From G965197675 sp965197675 (GTDB taxonomy: Bacteria > Chloroflexota > Dehalococcoidia > Plut-88900), in the NCBI GenBank assembly GCA_965197675.1, contig OZ240221.1:1984001-2048000 (forward strand): a stretch of DNA of 64,000 nt, read 5' to 3'. A model generated the notes under the pieces. The model was not told the DNA's origin, searched no databases, and saw nothing but the letters and a program-made list of their open reading frames with translations. The position numbers were made by a program, and so were the translations under genes. The first letter of the stretch is position 1. Every line of letters begins with the position of its first letter. Positions 60,147-64,000 of the stretch are shown piece after piece.

Positions 60147-61184
60147 TTAAAACTGCTTTAGAAACCTTAAATCGTTGCCGTAGAAAAGACGAATGTCATC
60201 TATACCTGATTTGAGCATGGCAATTCGCTCGACTCCCAGGCCGAAGGCGAAACCAGTGTATACGCTAGGGTCATAGTTTACTCTATCCAATACCTTAGGG
60301 TGGACCATTCCAGCTCCCATGATCTCGATCCAGCCGGAGTTGCTGCAAACCCGACAGCCTTTTCCGGTACAGATGAAGCAATCGATTGCCATTTCCACCC
60401 CAGGCTCAACGAAGGGAAAGTAATCACAGCGGAATCGCACTTTCCTATCCGCGCCAAAGAGCAGACGCGCGAACTCGAAGAGAGTGCCTTTCAGGTGGGC
60501 GAAGGTGACGTTCTCATCAACGGCTAAGCCCTCCACCTGGTAAAACATACTCTCGTGAGTGGCATCGGTAGCTTCGTACCGATACACCTTGCCGGGAACT
60601 ACCACTCGCACGGGTGGGCGGGTCTTCTCCATGACCCGAATCTGCATGGGCGAGGTGTGAGTCCTCAGGAGCATAGGTTGCTGACCTTCCCCAGTGCGAT
60701 AGTCAATCCACAGGGTGTCCCACATATCTCTGGCTGGATGACCACGGGGAATGTTCAACGCCTCGAAATTATAGTAGTCCCACTCCACCTCGGGGCCCTC
60801 CACTATCTGGAATCCCATGGAAGTAAAGGCGCCACAAATCTCCCTGAGCGTCTGGGTCGTTGGATGGAGGCGACCTACCTCCATCTTATAACCGGGCAGA
60901 GTTACGTCTATAGCCTCACCCAGCTTCCTGGAGAGGGTCTGCTGCTTGAACACATCCTCCCTTTCGGCCAGGGCATTCTCGAGGTGGGCCTTTACCTCAT
61001 TGGCCGCAACGCCCATGGATTTTCGATCCTCTTTAGCCAGTGAGCCAATACGGCGCAGCACCTGGGTCAGTGCCCCCTTTCTACCCAGATAGGTTATCCT
61101 CCACTTCTCCAAGCCTTCTGAGCTAGAGGCACTTTCTAACTCTTTGATGGCCTTGGACTTGATTTCGTGGATTTGGTCGATCAT
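60147..61184 (-). CDS. pheS: phenylalanyl-tRNA synthetase alpha subunit
   Basis: Catalytic subunit of PheRS. It has 345 residues. The N-terminal coiled coil is about 1-85, then class II motif 1 (HPTTQTLREICGAFTSMGF), motif 2 (VYRYEATDATHESMFYQVEG) and motif 3 (GFAFGLGVERIAMLKSGIDD, then IR). A CxxC...CxxC set (CFICTGKGCRVC) near 268-279 is a metal-binding loop seen in some PheS. It is the first gene of the minus-strand pheS-CADD-pheT unit. Confidence 0.97.
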   Translation of the reverse strand: MIDQIHEIKSKAIKELESASSSEGLEKWRITYLGRKGALTQVLRRIGSLAKEDRKSMGVAANEVKAHLENALAEREDVFKQQTLSRKLGEAIDVTLPGYKMEVGRLHPTTQTLREICGAFTSMGFQIVEGPEVEWDYYNFEALNIPRGHPARDMWDTLWIDYRTGEGQQPMLLRTHTSPMQIRVMEKTRPPVRVVVPGKVYRYEATDATHESMFYQVEGLAVDENVTFAHLKGTLFEFARLLFGADRKVRFRCDYFPFVEPGVEMAIDCFICTGKGCRVCSNSGWIEIMGAGMVHPKVLDRVNYDPSVYTGFAFGLGVERIAMLKSGIDDIRLFYGNDLRFLKQF

Positions 61185-61503
61185 TAGCTGAAAGGGAACT
61201 CGAACGATGCTGTTCCGAAATTATAGGTAAGCCTGCGGACAGGGTCAAGGAACTCGGTATCTCTGGTAGTGTAACTATAAGTGTGTAAAAAAGAGAAGGG
61301 GCGTATCCTTCCAGGAATACAAGAAGCTGAGGGGAGGCACGGCGTAGGGCCAGACCCATGAGTTGCTTCTAAAGCCGTGCCAGCGTCGACAGGACCATCT
61401 TTGGAATCATCAGTCATCTTAACAACAGTTGGAAGGACAAGCCCCTAACTCAACTTACACACAACTCTTGACACTACCCAGGATACAAGAAAGGTTCCAC
61501 AGG
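61185..61503. other. pheS upstream region with inverted repeat, no gene
   Basis: Gap between divergent pheS and the molybdenum enzyme gene. GGCACGGC (61336-61343) and GCCGTGCC (61374-61381) can pair across 30 bases. The surrounding sequence may be the pheS leader, but no T-box motif and no Phe-rich leader peptide with a terminator is seen. A 77-residue frame here has no family resemblance. Confidence 0.4.
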
Positions 61504-61532
61504 CTGACAATGAGCCTAAGGTGTAGTATCAT
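61504..61532 (+). promoter_or_regulatory. promoter for molybdopterin subunit gene
   Basis: CTGACA (61504-61509), 17 bases, TATCAT (61527-61532), about 87 bases before the ATG at 61620, which has AGGAGCG as ribosome-binding site. Confidence 0.5.
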
Positions 61533-61619
61533 TTTCTAGGCGTGGCGAGGAAGATGGGGGGAGCTTATCACCAAGTGCAGTTATTCGGAGAAGGATAAAG
61601 CAAAGTTCAGGAGCGATAA

Positions 61620-63908
61620 ATGACTACTACAAAAGAGAGAAAAGACTACGAGCCGAACATAGTGCTAGCGACGCAAAAGTACGAAGTAGTAGGGACTCGA
61701 CCCATCCGCCACGATGGAGCGGACAAGGTAACGGGCAGAGCCAAATACGGGGCGGACTTCCAGGCGGTAGGTCAGCTGCATGGGAAGATACTGAGGAGTC
61801 CCCACGCCCACGCACGAATCAAGAACATAGATACGAGGAAGGCAGAGGCATTGGCGGGAGTGAAGGCGGTGGTGACGGGGAGGGACCTGCCGGATGCTGG
61901 GGGAGACCTGGCCCTTAAGTACAAGAGAAACAACATACTGGCAGGAGACAAGGTGCTGTACAAGGGGCATGCCGTGGCTGGAATAGCGGCGACGAGTCCT
62001 CATACAGCAGAGGAAGCCTTGGAGTTGATAGAGGTGGACTACGAGGTGCTGCCTCCAGTGTTGGACGTGCTGGAAAGCATGGGGGAGGATGCCCCCCTGC
62101 TGCATGACGACTTGAATACCAAGGAGCTAGGAGAGCCGACGGACCATACGAGTAACGTAGCTGTTCACGTTCAGCACAGAATGGGAGACGTGGAGGGAGG
62201 ATTTGAGGAAGCGGACGAGGTAGCGGAGGGGGAGTACTACACCAAGGCGGTGCATCAGGGGTACATAGAGCCTCATCCGTGTGCGGCCTTGTGGAACGAA
62301 GATGGTCGTCTGATGATCTGGTGCAGCACGCAGGGGCCCTTCCTGGTGAGGGACTATACATCGGAGGTATTGGGTATAGGTGTATCGGAGATAAGGGTAA
62401 CTCCGATGGAGATAGGAGGTGGGTTTGGAGGGAAGACGGAGATATACCTGGAGCCGGTAGCGGCGTTGCTATCGAAGAAGACGGGACATCCTGTGAAGAT
62501 GGTGATGAGTCGAAAAGAGGTGTTCGAGGGGACCGGCCCTACTTCTGGCTCGTATGTAAAGGTGAAGATAGGGGCGACCAAATCGGGTAAGATCGTCGCT
62601 GCCCAGGCTTACCTCGCCTTCGAGGCTGGCGCTTTTCCCGGCTCGTCCATTGATGCTGGAACTATGTGCGTATTCGCCTCATATGTCATTCCTAACGTCC
62701 TGATCGACGGGTATGATGTCGTGCTAAACAAGCCCAAGACTGCAGCATACCGAGCGCCGGGTGCTCCCATGGCCGCCTTTGCCACAGAACAGATCGTTGA
62801 CGAACTGGCTCGAAGGCTGAACATAGACCCCATAGATTTTCGTCTTCGAAATGCTGCTAAAGAGGGTACTCGGCGCGCCGATGGTCCCATTTACCAACGC
62901 GTAGGCTGCGTCGAAGTTCTTGAAGCGATGAAGAACCATCCCCACTACAAGACTCCCCTGGAAGGCCCTAATCGTGGCCGAGGAATATCCTTGGCGTTCT
63001 GGTTCAACATAGGCGAGCCATCTGCCTGCACCATCAGTGTGACTGAAAACGGCAAGCTCAATCTTCTGGAGGGCTCGGCCGACATTGGAGGGACGAGGGC
63101 GGCGGTAGCCATGCAGGCAGCGGAGGTGCTTGGGCTCAAGGCGGGGGACGTGAACCCGGTGGTGGTAGACACGGACTCGATAGGATACACGGCGTGCTCT
63201 GATGGAAGCAGGACGGCCTTTGCGACGGGGTGGGCGGCATATGAAGCGGCGTGGGACGTAAAGAGGCAGATGATAGAGAGGGCGGCGAGGATATGGGAGA
63301 CGGGTCCTGGTGAGGTGGAGATGGAAGGTGGGGAGTTGATGTCCAGGGTAGACCCTGGGCAGAGAATGAGCTTCAAGGAGTTGGCGGAGCAGATGAATGA
63401 GACGGGTGGGGCGATAGTGGGGAGGGGATCGGTGAATCCGCATGGGGTGGGGGGTTCCTTTGCAGGAGTGATAGCGGACGTAGAGGTAGACCCTGAGACG
63501 GGAAAGGTGGAGATAAGAAGGTTCACGTCGATACAGGATGCAGGGAAGGCTATCCACCCCAGCTACGTAGAGGGGCAGATGCAGGGAGGTAGTGTGCAGG
63601 GGATAGGGTGGGCGTTGAACGAAGAGTACTACATGAGTGAAGACGGGACGATGCTGAACTCCAGCTTCCTGGACTACCGGATGCCGACGGTGCTTGACTT
63701 ACCGATGATAGACACGGTGATAGTGGAGGTGGCGAACCCTGGGCATCCGTATGGAGCTAGAGGAGTAGGAGAGGCGTCGATAATACCTCCGTTGCCTGCG
63801 GTGGCGAATGCCATCTATGATGCCGTAGGGGTGAGGATGAACAAGCTACCGATGAACCCTGGAGCCATCATGGAGGCTATCTGGGATAGCCAGAATGGCC
63901 ATAAATAG
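61620..63908 (+). CDS. xanthine dehydrogenase-family molybdopterin-binding subunit
   Basis: A 762-residue large subunit of the xanthine oxidase/CO dehydrogenase/4-hydroxybenzoyl-CoA reductase family. The N-terminal domain (GTRPIRHDGADKVTGRAKYG, about 24-130) precedes the Mo-binding domain with MEIGGGFGGKTEIYLEPVAA, AAYRAPGAPMAAFATEQIVD and the C-terminal GARGVGEASIIPPLPAVANA bearing the catalytic Glu. No FAD or 2Fe-2S subunit gene lies upstream, and the next 92 bases hold a new promoter, so it may stand alone or borrow partners. Substrate class is unknown. Its base usage is mosaic (see findings). Confidence 0.92.
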   Translation: MTTTKERKDYEPNIVLATQKYEVVGTRPIRHDGADKVTGRAKYGADFQAVGQLHGKILRSPHAHARIKNIDTRKAEALAGVKAVVTGRDLPDAGGDLALKYKRNNILAGDKVLYKGHAVAGIAATSPHTAEEALELIEVDYEVLPPVLDVLESMGEDAPLLHDDLNTKELGEPTDHTSNVAVHVQHRMGDVEGGFEEADEVAEGEYYTKAVHQGYIEPHPCAALWNEDGRLMIWCSTQGPFLVRDYTSEVLGIGVSEIRVTPMEIGGGFGGKTEIYLEPVAALLSKKTGHPVKMVMSRKEVFEGTGPTSGSYVKVKIGATKSGKIVAAQAYLAFEAGAFPGSSIDAGTMCVFASYVIPNVLIDGYDVVLNKPKTAAYRAPGAPMAAFATEQIVDELARRLNIDPIDFRLRNAAKEGTRRADGPIYQRVGCVEVLEAMKNHPHYKTPLEGPNRGRGISLAFWFNIGEPSACTISVTENGKLNLLEGSADIGGTRAAVAMQAAEVLGLKAGDVNPVVVDTDSIGYTACSDGSRTAFATGWAAYEAAWDVKRQMIERAARIWETGPGEVEMEGGELMSRVDPGQRMSFKELAEQMNETGGAIVGRGSVNPHGVGGSFAGVIADVEVDPETGKVEIRRFTSIQDAGKAIHPSYVEGQMQGGSVQGIGWALNEEYYMSEDGTMLNSSFLDYRMPTVLDLPMIDTVIVEVANPGHPYGARGVGEASIIPPLPAVANAIYDAVGVRMNKLPMNPGAIMEAIWDSQNGHK

Positions 63909-63950
63909 CAATTTCAATGGAATTTGTGCCTAAACTGAGATATAAACCTA

Positions 63951-63979
63951 CTGACAAATCGTTTTTTTACCTGTAGAAT
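63951..63979 (+). promoter_or_regulatory. promoter for a gene beyond the window
   Basis: CTGACA (63951-63956), 17 bases, TAGAAT (63974-63979), ending 21 bases before the window end, where GACAGGAG may be a ribosome-binding site. Confidence 0.5.
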
Positions 63980-64000
63980 GTCGACAAATTAAGACAGGAG

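Noticed and set aside
61184..61417. 77-residue minus-strand frame as a pheS leader peptide
   Set aside because: Phe codons are not clustered as in known leaders, no attenuator terminator follows, and the frame runs into pheS.
62724..63557. 277-residue minus-strand frame within the molybdopterin subunit gene
   Set aside because: Antisense shadow rich in Arg, His and Pro; the plus-strand gene is clearly coding.

Overview
The window looks like a chromosomal contig of a Chloroflexota bacterium, most likely Dehalococcoidia/SAR202-like. This is an inference from four things: a 23S rRNA gene not linked to 16S or 5S, a menaquinone gene set, several luciferase-like flavin oxidoreductases, amidohydrolases and a molybdenum hydroxylase subunit, and many short mosaic intergenic repeats. 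No 16S gene is present to settle it. Almost all space is filled by ordinary bacterial genes. The intergenic gaps hold repeats, broken genes and regulatory hairpins.  Layout. 0-3.7 kb: menaquinone genes menH, menC (inverted), menB and menA. 3.8-6.9 kb: an ABC half-transporter converging on an FAD/NAD oxidoreductase. 6.9-17.7 kb, minus strand: the widely conserved run rpsB-tsf-pyrH-frr-uppS-cdsA-dxr-rseP-ispG-proS (translation factors, UMP kinase, lipid carriers, isoprenoid precursors). 18.1-20.6 kb: trpA, aroH and an ACT-type DAHP synthase. 20.7-24.4 kb: a frameshifted DsrE-like gene, two tiny desulforedoxin-like genes, lexA with an SOS box, bL25, a MoeB/ThiF enzyme and a response-regulator remnant. 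24.5-26 kb: glnA behind a terminator-type leader. 26.3-32.7 kb, minus: tyrS, ribF, ligA, a large unknown gene and pth. 33.2-35.2 kb: amidohydrolase, mug pseudogene, thpR. 35.4-38.9 kb: a free-standing 23S rRNA unit followed by initiator tRNA. 38.9-40.5 kb: two small envelope proteins and a long hairpin element.  40.5-48.8 kb: an accessory catabolic stretch with an SDR, an amidohydrolase, two LLM flavin enzymes, a membrane-anchored sulfite-oxidase-fold protein, an amidase and a Zn-alcohol dehydrogenase. 49-54.4 kb, minus: a pentose-phosphate block (transketolase-like N-terminal fragment, rpiB, transaldolase/glucose-6-P isomerase fusion, HAD phosphatase, gnd). 54.8-55.8 kb: thioredoxin-reductase-like gene. 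56.2-57.0 kb: a complete IS5-type insertion sequence sitting exactly on the pheT stop codon. 57-61.2 kb, minus: pheS, a CADD-type gene (self-sacrificing p-aminobenzoate synthase family) and pheT. 61.6-63.9 kb: a stand-alone xanthine-dehydrogenase-family molybdopterin subunit with mosaic base composition.  The most interesting items are: the CADD gene between pheS and pheT with all the known metal and sacrificial residues aligned; the twin desulforedoxins, one with a Cys-to-His change in the metal site; the isolated 23S unit with tandem promoters and a long processing stem; the one-directional mosaic repeat family; the 30-bp-period array at 10.2 kb; and the IS insertion that duplicates a stop codon.
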